A DNA stretch of 64,000 nt. Source: Alnus glutinosa (taxonomy: Eukaryota; Streptophyta; Magnoliopsida; Fagales; Betulaceae). Below, piece by piece: positions 12,441-25,183 of this stretch (within the stretch, counting starts at the first letter, position 1; each line of letters begins with the position of its first letter). Under the pieces are notes generated by a model. That model was not told the origin of the DNA, did not search any database, and saw nothing but the letters and a program-made list of their open reading frames with translations. A program made the position numbers and the translations under genes. The DNA lies in NCBI RefSeq assembly GCF_958979055.1, contig NC_084897.1, positions 25,411,128 to 25,475,127 on the forward strand. The letters are read 5' to 3'.

Positions 12441-12448
12441 CTTTTATA
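12441..12448 (-). promoter_or_regulatory. TATA box of the glyoxalase-like gene
   Basis: On the minus strand the sequence reads TATAAAAG, about 90 bp upstream of the ATG at 12353. It is the only good TATA match in the region. Confidence 0.6.
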
Positions 12449-12819
12449 AAGAGAGCTCTTGTAAATATCTCCCTCCTTCAATTCAAACTATGCTAACTAT
12501 TCCACTGAGGAACTTTCCTGGCAGATTCTCTCATATCAAATCAGACAAATTGACTGTTGCCATTATAATTTAGTTTTTGTCCACCAATTTTATTTCCTTA
12601 TAATCGGCAGTTAATATCCAATATGAACACAGTAAGATAGTTAATTTAACAAGAAATGCTCCTTGTACTCCTGGTATAGAAGTGTCCGTTTCTGATAGGC
12701 TTGGCAGCTTGCAGCTAGCCTGCCAAGCAATCAGCTAAGACTCAACTTACTCTCACCCGGGGCCCAACAGAATACCCATATTCTCTTTTGGGAATAACAA
12801 TGTGCAACACCCGGGTCTT

Positions 12820-13110
12820 GCATTGAGAAGATAAATAATTAGCGTCTTACGATGAATTAAATGAGTTGGGTTAGGGTTGAATTATATAGTCTTATACTTA
12901 TATCTCAATATGACCCGAACCTGACACAAGACATAAAGACTGACAATTTTTGACAACCTATGAATCCAACACGAAATTAACATGTTAGGAAATTAAATGA
13001 AATTGAGTTAGAGTTGACCTATATAGTCTTATATCCACGCCTCAACACAACTTGAACCCGACAGGCTAACACAAATTGACACATCTATCAATAACCCACA
13101 TAGAGTGAGT
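12820..13110. repeat. Repeat with internal duplication (GACCCGAACCTGACAC type)
   Basis: Two similar halves occur: '...gttgggttagggttgaattatatagtc' at about 12864 and '...attgagttagagttgacctatatagtc' at about 13002. Each is followed by 'ttata...CAACNYGAACCCGACA'. A related piece lies at 15365-15515. It is probably a relic of an LTR element. Confidence 0.4.
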
Positions 13111-13114
13111 GGAT

Positions 13115-14160
13115 TGATTATAAAGGCACTCATGAGTGCTTAGTCACATTGGTTATTAATTTACTAGGTGAAATTGTGCTTTATAAGTGATTTTAAGGAG
13201 TTCTAATTATTTGACTAGCATTTTGGAATGAAAACGCAGACATGACTAGCTCTTTGTTTGGGCTAACAATGTGGTACTGGAGCACTGCATTTACATTGAG
13301 AAGATGAATAACCTACGTAGAGTTGATGAATTACAAAGGCACTGATGGAAAGAAAAATAAATAATAGGGTCTTTTAGTTTTTTTTAGGTTATTAGTATTT
13401 AATTTTATATTTTAAGTCATTTTGTAATTCAATAATGAGCTTAACCCAAAGTTAATCGAAGTTAGGGTTATGATTTTTGACAGTCTATTTAAGTGTTCTT
13501 GTGTAACAATTTAGAAATAAATGAAAGATCAAATTATATTTTTCTGAGTGAGCTACTCTTGTTAGAGATAACACTTCTATTTTTAAGGTGCGACTCATTT
13601 TTCTTTTAATGGTGAGATTCTGCCAAACACCATTGTTGAACAATGAGACTAATCTGTTTAACATAAAATGTATCTTTATTTTCTGTTTTGTGATAAGTAT
13701 TACCTAGTTGTCATCTTTTTTCTCGATAAAGCTAGGCTGAGTTTGCTATGAACGTAGGATCATGCCAATAACTAGGCCAGAGAGCTGTAATTACTAGCCT
13801 AAAGCAAACACGAGAGTCCTCATACACTTTTCATTTTGTTTTAGATCACAGAATATCTCCAATGGCTTCCGAGAAGCAGAACTGAGATTGACCCCTCCAT
13901 GCTGTGGGTTCCATTTTGTGCTGAACAAGAACAACAGCATATACATCCACTTCCCTAAATGACAATGGCTTTGTTTTTCCTCCCCCCAAATCTATGGATA
14001 AAAATATATGGAAAACCTTTGTATATATACAAGACCTGCCTAATTTAGGATTTTTATTGCGACGATCCGGGAAAATGTAGCCACATTTGTACAATTATTT
14101 CAAAAGAACTAATTAAATTATAAAGCTTAGTCTTATTTAGTAAGGAACTAATGTAAGACT
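13115..14160. other. Intergenic with no recognisable gene
   Basis: AT-rich sequence with no open reading frame bearing a known motif. The 82-codon minus-strand frame near 13846-14094 is not supported by codon use or homology I can recall. Confidence 0.4.
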
Positions 14161-14163
14161 TAG

Positions 14164-14470
14164 GATCCGTTTGAATTTACGATTTTAAAACGTTCAATTG
14201 TAAAAATAACAATTTTTAAAAACGTCATTAAGCATCTGGTAAACTTATGATTTGGTATTTAAAATCGCATTTTAGCTTTTAAAATTATGCGTTTGTAAAA
14301 ATGCACTCGCTTGTTGGGATTTGCAAATGCAGATTTGTTTACGTTTTCAAATTGAATTTTTTTTTAAAAAAATAAAATAAAATATGTACTCTTAAATGAT
14401 ACAGTTTTGTGATTTTAAATAAAATCACACTTTTAACTTGCGATATGGCAAAGTCAAACAGACTTTTAGC
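14164..14470. mobile_element. MITE of the 'CCGTTTGAATTTACGATTTT' family, copy 1
   Basis: The left end is GATCCGTTTGAATTTACG. The right end, read in reverse complement, is AGTCTGTTTGACTTTGCC, so the termini are inverted repeats. The interior is packed with ATTTTAAAATYGC-type repeats. Relatives lie at 26589-26902, at 32420-32625 and at 53405-53818. Confidence 0.6.
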
Positions 14471-16536
14471 ACTCCGGGAAAATCCATCTAACTAATTACT
14501 TTATGAGGTTTCACAAGTGTATTCATGCTTTGAGCTTTGGCTTGCTTAAGCCCCAAACGACCTCGGTGGTACGTATTGGTTTATAGCCATTAAGCATGAT
14601 CGATATCCCTAATTAGCTTGGTATTCGGCTTATTCCGGATAAGTGAGCTGAGCAAGATAAACGGCTATTTTTTCAATTAGTACGTAATTATGTAGCTTAT
14701 TTGCATTGCTCCCGCAAGTGGTGATCCTAAAGGTGACTCAACCACGTTTCACCTTGAGTATGCCTTTAGCCCTCGATCGGAAGCTTCTGAAGGCAGAAAG
14801 TACAAGGTTTTGAAGTTTCTTTGATGTTTCCTCTCAACTTGCATGGCACGATCACGGAGACAGTGATATCCAACTCGATCTAAAAATGGCTGATGTGTTT
14901 AATTGCTTCATAAATCCAGTTATGAAGGTCAGCTTTCCAAGCAAAGAAGCTACAAAGAAGCCACTTCGTTGCTCAAAATTATCACTTTATTTGTTTGATT
15001 CAAACACGTGATCTCTGTCTTTTAGCCCCCTTTGGCCGGTGATAAAAATCAAATGTTTTTCACATTCTCATATATATATATATATATATACCAGCTGGTA
15101 GAGACTGCTAGCCTAGCCTCTTCGATATCTACTGAGAAAAATCTTCTGCTTTTGCTGTTCGATCAAATGAAACATACTTTTGTTGTACATGTTTGTAATG
15201 TATAACCCTTATATGTCTTAGTTCTTGTACCTCATTATCGTGGATTTTCTACTTATCTGGGTAGCCTTACAAGCTACAACAGTTTCTAGCCAAGAGCCCT
15301 TGGAATGAACTCAAACACAAATGAGTAGGTTCGTAGGACAGATGACCGCAAGGACTTAGACCACTGGAAATTAAGGCCGACAATTAATTTTTATATGCCT
15401 CACGAATCCGACATGAAATTAGTGAAGTAAAAATAAGAGGTCTTGCCCATTTAATTAAATTGGTCGGATTAGAGTTGACATATATAATCCGACATGCGAA
15501 CATGATTTGCCACCCCAACTAGAAACCCCTAATTAATACTCCATAAATCCCAATACTTAATTATAGTGCATAGAAGATTGGTATAGGACGGAATTTGTTC
15601 ATTAATTGTTTCTTTATATTAAGAGTCTACAATAATACAATATTGTATCAAGGGCTTGAATCCATAAGATCAAGAATATTTGATGTCAAAATATTTTTCA
15701 TTTTACCTTGGAATATTAATATTTTTCCTAATACTATTATATTTATGCTTCACATTCTAATGCTAATAATATTTCCTTCAAAAATATGTTGGGACTAAAC
15801 TGTAATCCATAAGATCACGATCCAGATTTTGTTTTGTTACAATCATTGATCTAAATGGTGTCTCATCATTTAAAAGTTTTAAATGGCAACAACATATTCA
15901 CCGTTTAGCAATATATACATTATTAAATATGTAAAATATAATATGAAGCATAAAATAAATTATCTATTTTACTTAAAACGAATTATGAAACGGAGGTGCA
16001 GCTGCCGAGTGCATGTAGAACTTGAAGCCCGCTAATATATGAGCTGGCCGAATGCCTCTTAGGCTCTCTTAGCCCATATTGCTGAAGCTAATGCTGCCAA
16101 AATCAAATGCATGACCTGTGGGCCAAGTTTGGACAACGAGCCCAACTGCTTGGCAGTCCATTACTCCAAGCTAGGCTATAGCTTGGGCTTGTTGATTGTT
16201 TTCTATCGAGCCAGGTCAGTTTGGACCACATGGGGAATCGGATTTTAAAAGCTAAAATAAAAAATTAATTTAAAAAATCTAAAATCAAAATAAATAAAAA
16301 ACTAAACAAACGAAATTGAAAATGTTTCCTTTTTTATTTTAGTTTTTTTAATTTATTTTTTAAGAAAATACGGATATTTTAGAAAAAATGATAGAAAAGT
16401 GATGTTTTTTTTTTTATTTTTTTTTTTTTATATATTATTTATATAAAATAGTAGTTTCATGTATCAAACTGTCAAGCATGTCATTTCGTGGGGCTTTATT
16501 GAAAATGGATGGTAGTTGATGGGGCTTTTTTATATG
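14471..16536. other. Intergenic: repeats only
   Basis: Holds a TA microsatellite (about 15070-15090), a repeat related to that at 12820-13110 (about 15365-15515), and AT-rich DNA. The 67-codon frame at 15595-15798 has no recognisable features. No gene is supported. Confidence 0.4.
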
Positions 16537-17467
16537 CAATGACGGAGAGAAGGGGGGCCGGTGGGGGCCATGGCCCCCCTTCAACTCTCAAGAAAAAAAA
16601 ATTAGTTAAGGTTTTTTTTAGCCTATTGGCCCCTAACAAGAAATTTTTTTGGTCCCTTACCCCCTTTCTTTTTATCATCTCTTTAACTGGTTTCATCTCA
16701 TTTAGAACGATAGCTTTATTGTCAAAACTTTTTCCTTAAATATTTCACGGTAGCAACAGACATATCTGATAAGGTAACAATAGAATAAGCTTTACAAAGT
16801 TGTAAAGGTTTTGTTCAAAATAAATGAAAAGGGTTTAGTAAGGCAGTGCATTGGAAAAAGACAGATGTGGATTTGAGGAGTCACACGCCTGACAAAGTTC
16901 GATTTCTTAAGGATGTGTGGTAAAAATAACATAAAATGGGCAAAAACAGCAATATGGCATTAGAAAAGTCTAAAAGATATGCGTTTCATTTGTTTTGAGT
17001 TGCGTTTAGCAGAATGTATTTTGTGTAGAATATAGTGTATTTTGTATAATAATTAGTGGGCTATTGTGTTAGTTAGAGTGTGTTATTCTAATAAAAGGAG
17101 CAAGAGAATATTAGCTTCAAGAGTCATATCATTCAAGTAAAGTCTTGAGAGAAGGCCGAGAAGCACACAATTTAATCAATTGAAAATTTTCAATTTCAAT
17201 ACAGAAACTGAGACCTTTTTTATTTATTTATTTATTTTTTCTAAATCTTTGGACAACGATTTTCTTTACTTTTTTTTTTTTTTTCCCAAAAACTCTTTTC
17301 ACTTTTGCTTACTAATTTTTAATTTGAAGGGAATAATAAAGATATCAAAACTGGGTTAATTTACTTAAAATTTGCCTTTATATATATACTTTAACCCCTA
17401 CTTAAGAAAAAAATTTATTTGGCCCAGCCCCCTCCCATTAAAATATCTAGCTCTGGCTCTGTCCCTG
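16537..17467. mobile_element. hAT-like non-autonomous DNA transposon (931 bp)
   Basis: The element begins CAATGACGGAGAGAAGG and ends with the reverse complement of CAGGGACAGAGCCAGAGC. It is flanked on both sides by TTTATATG (16529-16536 and 17468-17475), an 8-bp duplication typical of hAT elements. Subterminal GGGGGCCATGGCCCCCC lies at 16563-16580 and GGCCCAGCCCCCTCCC near the right end. No transposase frame is visible, so it would need help to move. Confidence 0.7.
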
Positions 17468-18084
17468 TTTATATGTATCCTTGGTTTTTATCTTTTTGGA
17501 AAATTATATAAAACTCTTTTTGTGTTTTGTTTCAATTTGACTTTTAAGACTTCAATTTTATTTTTTAATAACAAATATAACATGAAGATACAATTATACT
17601 CCTAAAAGGAAAAATAATAATAAAAACAAAAAAACAAAAAACAAATGTTGACTACCATGTATAATATTAAAAATGTTGACTACCCCCTAAAATTAATAAC
17701 AAAGATAACACGAAGGCACAATTCATAAGAAATTATTTTTGGGGGCTAGAAATATAGAAGTTTTAATTATTTTTTTAGGGGTCATAGCCCCTAAGGCATT
17801 ACATTAGGTTCCCTCCCGCCCTTTACCTCTCTCAATTAGCCTATGCCAAGATAGTCTATCCTCATTTGTAGGGGCAGTACCACACTACCACATGCATATA
17901 GTCACATAGGCTTTGGATCGAGGATAGTAGCCCCCAATTTTTTTTTATAAAATACACAATTTTTCATAAACTTAAGTTTTTGAGATAAATAGTCATTTAA
18001 TAGGACAATATAATTTTTTTATTTTTCTTTTGGTGAAGTAAGAAAGCATGCTATCCAAAGTTCAAACATATTTTTTTTTAATTT

Positions 18085-18400
18085 TTGAGATGATGATAAT
18101 GTCATATTGAGATTATACTGCTCACCCTCGCTCTACGATTAAAATTAGGTTAGCAACCCACTCATAAGATTTCATATTAATATTGTTAAAATATAAATTA
18201 AATGATTAAATTTATTCATTTCCATCAGCTTAATGTCATTTCTATTCATTTTAGTTTTGGGATAATGATAATGTCATGTTGAGATTTTACTTCTCACCCT
18301 CGCTCTGTGGTTAAAATCAGTCAGCAACCTACCCATAAGATCTCATATTATTGTTAGAATATAATTAAATGATTAAATTTATTCATTTATATCAGCTTAA
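18085..18400 (+). repeat. Tandem direct repeat, two units of about 150 bp
   Basis: Unit 1 (18085-18233) and unit 2 (18254-18400) share 'gataatgtcatNttgagatt', 'tctcaccctcgctct', 'cataagat' and 'aatgattaaatttattcatt' in the same order. The end of unit 2 overlaps the left LTR of the TRIM at 18352. Unit 1 therefore looks like a second, truncated insertion or an imperfect duplication of the flank. Confidence 0.6.
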
Positions 18401-18927
18401 ACTTTTGGGATGAATTATGAAATGAATTGTGATTTAACATAGTATTAAAGCTATGGTTAACTTATGCTGATACGAGTGTCTTGGCCTGCCACAATTGGGG
18501 TAACTCTTGTATATATGCGTGACACTTTTAGATTTATAAAGGACTCACACACACAAGGAGGAGTTGGATCAATGTGGAAGAGACTCACAAGCGAGGAGAA
18601 CATTTGTTGTAAGTGTACTTTTGAATGTTGTATTCCACATTGAGAAAATATAAAGAAAAAGAGTAGTTATATACTCTTGGTTAACTCCCTATGTTTTCTC
18701 TTCCTAACAATTGGTATTAGAGTAAAGGTTTCCTGAGTTCAAACCTTATATCCGTCATTCACCTCCCATTTTAATAAATATTTTATGTGTTGAACATCAC
18801 CGATTAAAGGGACCAAAGTTTGAGCACACTTGTGAGGGAAAGTACTGTTATAATGAATATAGATTAAAAAATTAAATCTATTCCTTTCTATTTAGCTTAA
18901 CCTTTTAAAATAAGTAACGATTTAACA
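18352..18927 (+). mobile_element. TRIM retrotransposon, complete with target duplication
   Basis: Short LTRs of 88 bp (18352-18439, TGTTAGAATATAATTAAATG... TTTAACA) and 82 bp (18846-18927) bracket a non-coding interior. ATTAT lies directly on each side as a 5-bp duplication. After the left LTR comes TAGTATTAAAGC, a decayed version of TGGTATCAGAGC, the site complementary to the initiator tRNA-Met. Before the right LTR comes the purine tract GTGAGGGAAAG. A second primer-site-like TTGGTATTAGAG at 18711 suggests internal rearrangement or a nested piece. There is no gag or pol, so its mobility depended on other elements. Confidence 0.75.
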
Positions 18928-18929
18928 AT

Positions 18930-20830
18930 TATAACTAAACTTTAAAACGTACACTATACATATTCTTTCAAACTGGCCCTATGCAACTTAATTGCTAATT
19001 AAAGCCTTCTTAAGTAACCTAAAGTCTAACTCATGCAATTGGCCTGTAGTTTATAACTTCTTCAATGAAAAAAAAAAAAACTCATAATTAATGGCTTAAT
19101 GAACTAACCAATCGGGTTAGGTTAAGCCAGATAATTAATAAGGTGTTGATTCAAAAGCACAATATTCTACTTATGATAAATGATAATAATTAAGGTTCAG
19201 GCTGGTAAGCCAGATCCATATATATATTGCTTGACGCGCGTGCGCGCCTGAATTCAACCAAATAATGCTTTAATTATTATTTGGGTCATATATAGATTTC
19301 TAAGACAATTCATTAGCACAAATAATGGTGATGAAGATGTGTAGAAATTAAATTATTTAATAATGTTCAGATTTTAAGACATGACACCCTTACAGTACGT
19401 ACGTGCCAAAACCATCCCATGTCCAATATTTCACAAGGGTATCAAGTGGTCGATATTGATGCAGTTGATCGCACAATTAATTATTTTAGGCCACAAATGC
19501 CTGTAAAAGGAGTGAAGAGTACTGAGCCCAGACTTTTCAAATATGTAGGTAGAGATACTTCTTATGTTTAAGTTAGTCAGAGTTTTTGTGAAAAGAAAGC
19601 TTGGTAAGAAGAAAGGGAAACTACCCGAGCATTAGGGTATTCGATGTGTATACCTAGAGTACTGGTAATTTTCATTTTCTTAAGCGAAGTGTGTTTTCCC
19701 TTACACAACAATGTCGTCCTTTGATAGCCAGGTTTCACTTGTTAGCAAGGTATGATCTAGGTTGAGTATGGTGCCAAATTCTTTGCCTCCTAGTTACAAC
19801 CATTTACTAGTGTTTTATAGTGTCATGTGTCCATTGGCATGTTAAAGACATTGCTCGATTTCCTTTCCAAAAATAACGGAACAATTGGGATGGCTTTGCA
19901 AGATAGTTATCTTCTGGGATTAGGATATTCTATAATTATTTGCTCGAATTTGAAAGAACTCGAGCAGGGTGATTAATATGATAGACTACTTATAGGATTC
20001 ATTTGACTAAAAAATCAGATGAGTTCCATCAGTGATCTATCATAATCATCTGTTCGGATTTTTTCCAATTCGAACAAATAATTATAAAAGATTCTAACCT
20101 GCCTTTTGTGTCATGTTTCGTATAATAATCTGGCCGGGCAGTCGGCTAATTCACGTCATTAATCTTAGAGCTCAATTATAAACTCCTTATTGAAAACTTG
20201 GTACACTAGCATATATGTGTCTTGCATTTATTATGGAAGACATTAAGATATTGGGTAGTCCCCACGTACGTGCAGCTATAGGGGAACCTGTACAAGAAAA
20301 GTCAGATTAATTACTTTGTCATCAAGTTACTCATTTAGGATAAGAAGAGGAAAAGTTCTAACCTAGTAACCCTTTTTTTATATTTAGTTAATTAAAAAAA
20401 AAAGTTATTGATTTAGTAATTTACATTAAAAAAACAAAAGTTATTCATTTAGTTTACTACTATATATGCATTTAATTAGTTATTTGCAATTCTTTATGGA
20501 TGATAATAATTAGGAGAAAGTATATATACCTAACATCTCTACCGAACTTTTAATTGTTGCAATGTTTTTTCTCAAATTATCGTTGAGTTGCAATGTGCCC
20601 ATTCTATACAAAAAATTATAAAAATATCATTCATAATTTTTTTTAAAAAAAAACACGAACTTTTTTTTGTTTTCTAATTTGTTTTTTTTTTCTTTCTAAA
20701 TTTCTTTTACCTTTTTTATTTTTTATTTTTTCCAATTATTTTTATGGTGAGTATTTATGTCATTCTCTTTAACCGAGGAATTGTAAGAAAGTGATTGTGG
20801 TTGAAAAAAGTTCGGAGTTAATTCCTAAGC
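18930..20830. other. Intergenic upstream of the first EG45-like gene
   Basis: AT-rich sequence with poly-A and poly-T tracts (for example 19068-19080 and 20640-20700). No coding region was recognised. The last 100 bp are shared with the promoter of the second EG45-like gene. Confidence 0.5.
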
Positions 20831-20836
20831 TTCTCC

Positions 20837-20844
20837 TATAAAAA
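20837..20844 (+). promoter_or_regulatory. TATA box, EG45-like gene 1
   Basis: TATAAAAA lies about 102 bp upstream of the start codon inside a block (CCTAAGCTTCTCCTATAAAAAG) that is repeated almost exactly before gene 2. Confidence 0.75.
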
Positions 20845-20938
20845 GGGAGCAAATTATCATATTTCATGCAAGCACATTATCCCTGAGTGGCTGAGTGCAG
20901 AAGTAAACCTTTCTTCACTATTCTACAAACAAAACGAG

Positions 20939-21559
20939 ATGGCAATCAAAATCCATGCTTTCCTTTGCTTGGGCCTTGTCTTAAGCTTTATGTCTGTGGC
21001 TTCTGCCATTCCAGGAACTGCCACTTACTATACTGTTTATGTTCGTGAGTATATATATATATAGCGCCCTAACTCGATCTCCTTTTCTTCATTCTCTTGA
21101 AGTAGTGAGGTTTTGGCTAGATTGATACGTTAGGATATATATATATTGTCGTAAACAAAGAAGTGGACAACCTTTTTCAAATCTGAAAATTAATGAGGTT
21201 TATATAATATGCGTTGGATTTTGATTTCAAGCTAACGTTAAGTTTTTCTATGTGGTGTATATATATATATAGCGTCTGCATGCTACGGGTATCAAGACGA
21301 AGGCGTTATGATAGCGGCGGCTAGCGATGCCCTGTGGGAAAATGGGGCTGCATGCGGCAGAATGTACACGGTTACGTGCACAGGCGCTACAAACCAAGGA
21401 GTATCACAGCCTTGCAAGCCGGGTGGAGTCACGGTAAAGATTGTTGATTATTGCCCATCTCCCGGATGCCAAGCAACCCTTGACCTCTCTCAAGAGGCTT
21501 TTTCTGTCATCGCTGACCCTGCTGCCGGAAAAATCAACATCGACTACACCTTAATTTAG
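20939..21559 (+). CDS. EG45-like domain / plant natriuretic peptide-like secreted protein, copy 1
   Basis: Two exons, 20939-21044 and 21273-21559, encode 130 residues. Residues 1-23 are a clear signal peptide ending ASA. The mature part is a single expansin-like double-psi barrel (EG45 domain) without the expansin C-terminal domain. It keeps six cysteines: SAC-YGY, AAC-GRMY, VTC-TG, QPC, DYC and PGC. The C-terminal signature is TLDLSQEAFSVIADPAAGKI. The family includes Arabidopsis PNP-A and EGC1 and citrus blight-associated p12, which are apoplastic proteins linked to ion and water balance and to stress. The intron is 228 nt, phase 1. Compared with copy 2 it has KPGG in place of RGE before VTVKIVD, and Tyr in place of Arg in VDYCPSPGC. 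Its 3' flank is repeated after copy 2. Confidence 0.93.
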
Positions 21560-22223
21560 CCTAGCTAGCACATATTTATTGAGGTTTTTTTTTTTCTTCT
21601 TTCTTCTTGATGATCGGTTTGAATAACATACCTGCTAGTGGATGTTGGCTTTATATTATGCCGACAACTTCTTTTGTGTGATTTTCGTTTTCTCTGTTGT
21701 GATTTACAGGTCTCTCCATGAAGAGAATAAGCTGTTTCGATCTCCATGAAGGGAAAATATAATAGTATTTAATTACAATTGTGCTAGCTGCAATAAGAAG
21801 CTGATCATGGAAATTGGACATGTTTCCATGGATCAGAATGATCTGGCAATATATATAATACTTGTATGTACGTGTTCACAAAAAATAATAATAACAATAC
21901 AAACCCTACAACTCTCTCTCTCTCTCTCTCTAGATCTTTGGAATACTTCTAATTTTTGGAGTTTGTCAACAAAATGTTGATTGGAATATCTTAAGAAAAA
22001 AGAGAGTAGAAAACCATGAAGAGAGCATGATTTATGTCAAGGACAATTAGCTAGCTAGACACCGATATTTAATTTAATTTTTTTTTTTTAAAAAAAATAT
22101 GGATCTTCAAAGAAAAGATGCAGTTGTAAATAGTGGTGAAGGTAACTTGGGAATGGGGAAGAAAGAAATTGTGAAATCAATTTGTCAACTTGACCGGTAA
22201 ATGGACTAACAAGCCGTAGTAAG

Positions 22224-22651
22224 GTGGTCGTTGTTGTTGTTGTTGTTTTTTTTTTAAAAAGAAAAAAATTAATTAATTAAGGGAATGGTTACAAGGGAAG
22301 ATCCTCTCACTCTTTATCTGAAAGATGCATGAGAGAATGAGCGATCCTAAAGCTGAAAAATAGATAGGCTTCCCAACAATAATCTCATAAATAAATACAA
22401 CAGTGCAGAAATATAACAAAAGTAATTAGGAAATTGGTCAAATAAATAACTCGAACCTCTCAAGAGGCCACAGAAGACAGTTACAGAAGCAAAATGAGTA
22501 CATATTAGAACGAACTTACCTGAAATCCCACTTGAAAATAGGAACAACCAAAAGGAAGCTGAAGTCGAAGATGCAATGTCATAGTTCAAAACATGGACTA
22601 GACAATAAAAAGATACCAACACAAATCCGGACACAAAGGTACTCAAGAACC
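22224..22651 (-). mobile_element. Retroposed sequence with A-rich tail and 16-bp target duplication
   Basis: AACAAGCCGTAGTAAG occurs exactly at 22208-22223 and again at 22652-22667. Between them, read on the minus strand, is about 380 bp of sequence followed by a run of A and (AAC)n. This is the expected result of target-primed reverse transcription by LINE machinery. The body holds a 99-codon frame (22646-22347) that looks membrane-like (SGFVLVSFYCLVHVLNYD), and a GGTAAGTTCG splice-donor-like site inside it. The source is unknown: it could be a SINE or a copied, partly unspliced transcript. The flanks continue into sequence shared with the other EG45-locus copy, which lacks the insert. Confidence 0.7.
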
Positions 22652-22667
22652 AACAAGCCGTAGTAAG

Positions 22668-24011
22668 TTAGTAACAAGAATAGAATACTATATACAAATT
22701 AAGCGCCAACTAACTGATCGATTAATTAGTGCTTAAGACATTTTTTGTCAATTTATTTAGGAGATTAACAATGATAAGCATATTGTATTTTGGTGGAAAA
22801 ATTTTGGAGCAAAATCTTCAAACTTCGAAATGACACTAAAATCCTTTTAAGGCACGCTATTATGTCACATGTCTAATTAAAGACGTTATTTTTTTTTTTT
22901 GAAAAGTTCTAAAGGCGTTATTAGCCCCCCATCAATTGTATCCAATTCGTGTGGACCAGGTTATTGCAAATCCGCCACCAAGATATAATGGATTTCAGAA
23001 AATATTGACTGCTTTTTATATAAACCAAAATCAAAACGAAATCAAACCAAAATACCTTTAATTTTTTTTTATTCTGAAAAAATTTTAAAATTTCGTTTCT
23101 GTACAAAAACAGAACCTAATTGACACGAAATCTGTGTAAAACGAAAGGCTTTTGAGAGAGATGGAAGAAAAATTGCAATTGTCCTCTTTTCTTATATAGC
23201 TGGCTAGAAGGCAAGCTTGTAAAGTGTTTAGAGTGCTTATCGATCGTGCACATTTTTTAGTTAGATTCGTCACTTTCAACCTCGTGTTTAGAAGCATTAC
23301 AATTAATCTCTCATTTTCTCTTCCATTCGAATTAAACATGGAAATGACCCTCCTCTCTAACCCTTTTTCCATTGGTTTAGGAAAAAAAAAAAAAAAAAAA
23401 AACTAAGGGCAGTTCACCTAATTAGTTTTCTTTTGGTAGTTAATTAACTGAAAAAAATTTAATTTTTTTAAAGTCAATATTCATAGCGCCCACAGCCACA
23501 CACGCAGGTACATGCAAATTACTAAATAGTTTGATGTGAATTGGTGTTAATAAATTCCTTCATTTTCTTTTCACGTTTATCTTCTCTGTGAAACTTTTTT
23601 TTAAAAAAAAATAATTATGAATGAGACTTTCTTTTTTAAATATTTATTAATGCCTTCCATAAAAAATATTTCTAAGATAAAACTATATATACATATATAC
23701 CTATAGCTAAACAACTATATATACCCGTCATATGCACAAATAAAAGTCCTCACGGATTCCTATGAAGTTTATGGACACATAATTTGCTGGACTGGAAATT
23801 TATAGCTTGAATAATGTCCAAATTACTCGACCACGCATCTTCGTTTCATTGTGATAATTAAGAGGTCGTTTTCTTTGCGGAACGTTTTGTCATTTTGTGC
23901 ATGTGGCACGTTTAGATTGATTGATCATGCGACCGAGAAATACCGATCTTTTGATAAAAACATACCAAAATTCCTCGGGCGAAGTTTGGTCATACGAGAT
24001 AAAAGGAAAAG
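22668..24011. other. Intergenic between the two EG45-like genes
   Basis: The first about 130 bp match sequence after gene 2 (near 26903-26960). The rest is AT-rich with poly-A runs. The overlapping 60- to 95-codon frames near 22921-23406 have no recognised motif. Confidence 0.4.
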
Positions 24012-24293
24012 TTGAGAAAAGTCAGTAATAAGAAATTGTGAATTTAATTATTTAATTAATATTTTAATATTTTTTTATGTGTGAATTCTAATATGTTAAA
24101 TATTTAATTAAAATATATATAAAGTATTGAACAATTTAAACAAAGATTGAACTCAAGCTGACCCTTTACTTTTTTCTTTTTAATTTAACTCAAGACTTTT
24201 ACTTTGATATCATGTCAGATTATTAGTACTTATTTCAAAAGTTTAAGTTGATAGAAAAATATATTAAATTTAATTATTTAATTAATACTTTAA
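24012..24293 (-). mobile_element. Decayed TRIM, reverse orientation
   Basis: The right part (24213-24293) begins TGTCAGATTATTAGT and contains 'aaatttaattatttaattaat', matching the LTR of the TRIM in the kinesin intron. Immediately before it, in reverse complement, is TGATATCAAAGT, a decayed tRNA-Met primer site. A shorter similar piece at 24012-24075 would be the other LTR. Ends are uncertain. Confidence 0.45.
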
Positions 24294-25072
24294 GAATAAA
24301 TATGTCCAACATATATATCTTGATATAGAATTTTTTTTTTTTTTTTTTTCAATAGATGAGATGAAAATAGGAGATGATCACAACATGCGTACAAATTAAC
24401 TAGCTGGAAATATTACAGATAAACCAGAACAGAAGAAATACAAGAAAGAAACAAAAGAAAACTGAATCAGACCAAACAAAAGAGTACAGTACTCCTTAGC
24501 AAGTAGCAACTTTGCATAATAGGTCTTATCCACGTGCAGCCCAGGGGCCAGAGGGATCCTCGCCTCGGAGAAGGCCGGTGAGTGAAACTAGTTGTAGCAG
24601 CTCTATGGGTGTAGTTGTGAGTGCAGCTGAAGGCACTAGTTTTAGTCTTGGTTTCTTGCCGGCTTCTGGAGGAGTTGAGAAGGCTAAGAACGACAGGAGA
24701 GAGAGAGAGAGAGAGAGAAAGAATCTTATTGCGTGCAAACTCAGTCACCTATATCTTCCTTACGGCCCAAATCAAAAAAGGATAAAATTAAGATAATGAA
24801 ATGATCGATTAGTCATTCTCTTCATTTGGCTTGTTCATGCATGTGAATGGCATTTTTTCAACGGATGGAAGTCGATGCAAGATTTAGAAAATTGAGCAAT
24901 AGCTAGGAAAAAAAAGAAAGAAAGAAAGGTCAGAAAAAGACCAGTAACAACTTACCGAATGCTAAGCAGCTTCTAGATAATAGACTAATAATAGTTATTC
25001 TCTTGAACCGAGGAGTCGTGAGAAGACTGGTTGTGGATGGAAAAAGCTTGGAATTAATTCCTAAGCTTCTCC

Positions 25073-25080
25073 TATAAAAA
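25073..25080 (+). promoter_or_regulatory. TATA box, EG45-like gene 2
   Basis: TATAAAAA lies about 111 bp before the start codon. The surrounding 150 bp match the promoter of gene 1. Confidence 0.75.
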
Positions 25081-25183
25081 GTGTGCAATTATCATCTGTC
25101 TCATGCAAGCACATTATCCTTGGGTGCAGAAGTACTAGAATTCTAGAAAGCAACTTTCTTCGTTATTCTACAAAGAAAAAAAG

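Noticed and set aside
18730..18760. tRNA-like T-arm (GAGTTCAAACC)
   Set aside because: No acceptor stem or anticodon arm can be formed. It is the normal interior of this TRIM family next to the primer site.
24526..24738. A 70-codon minus-strand frame looking like a small secreted peptide precursor (MHAIRFFLSLSLSLL...)
   Set aside because: The apparent signal peptide is mostly the translation of a CT microsatellite, a second frame of the same strand is open too, and no peptide motif is convincing.
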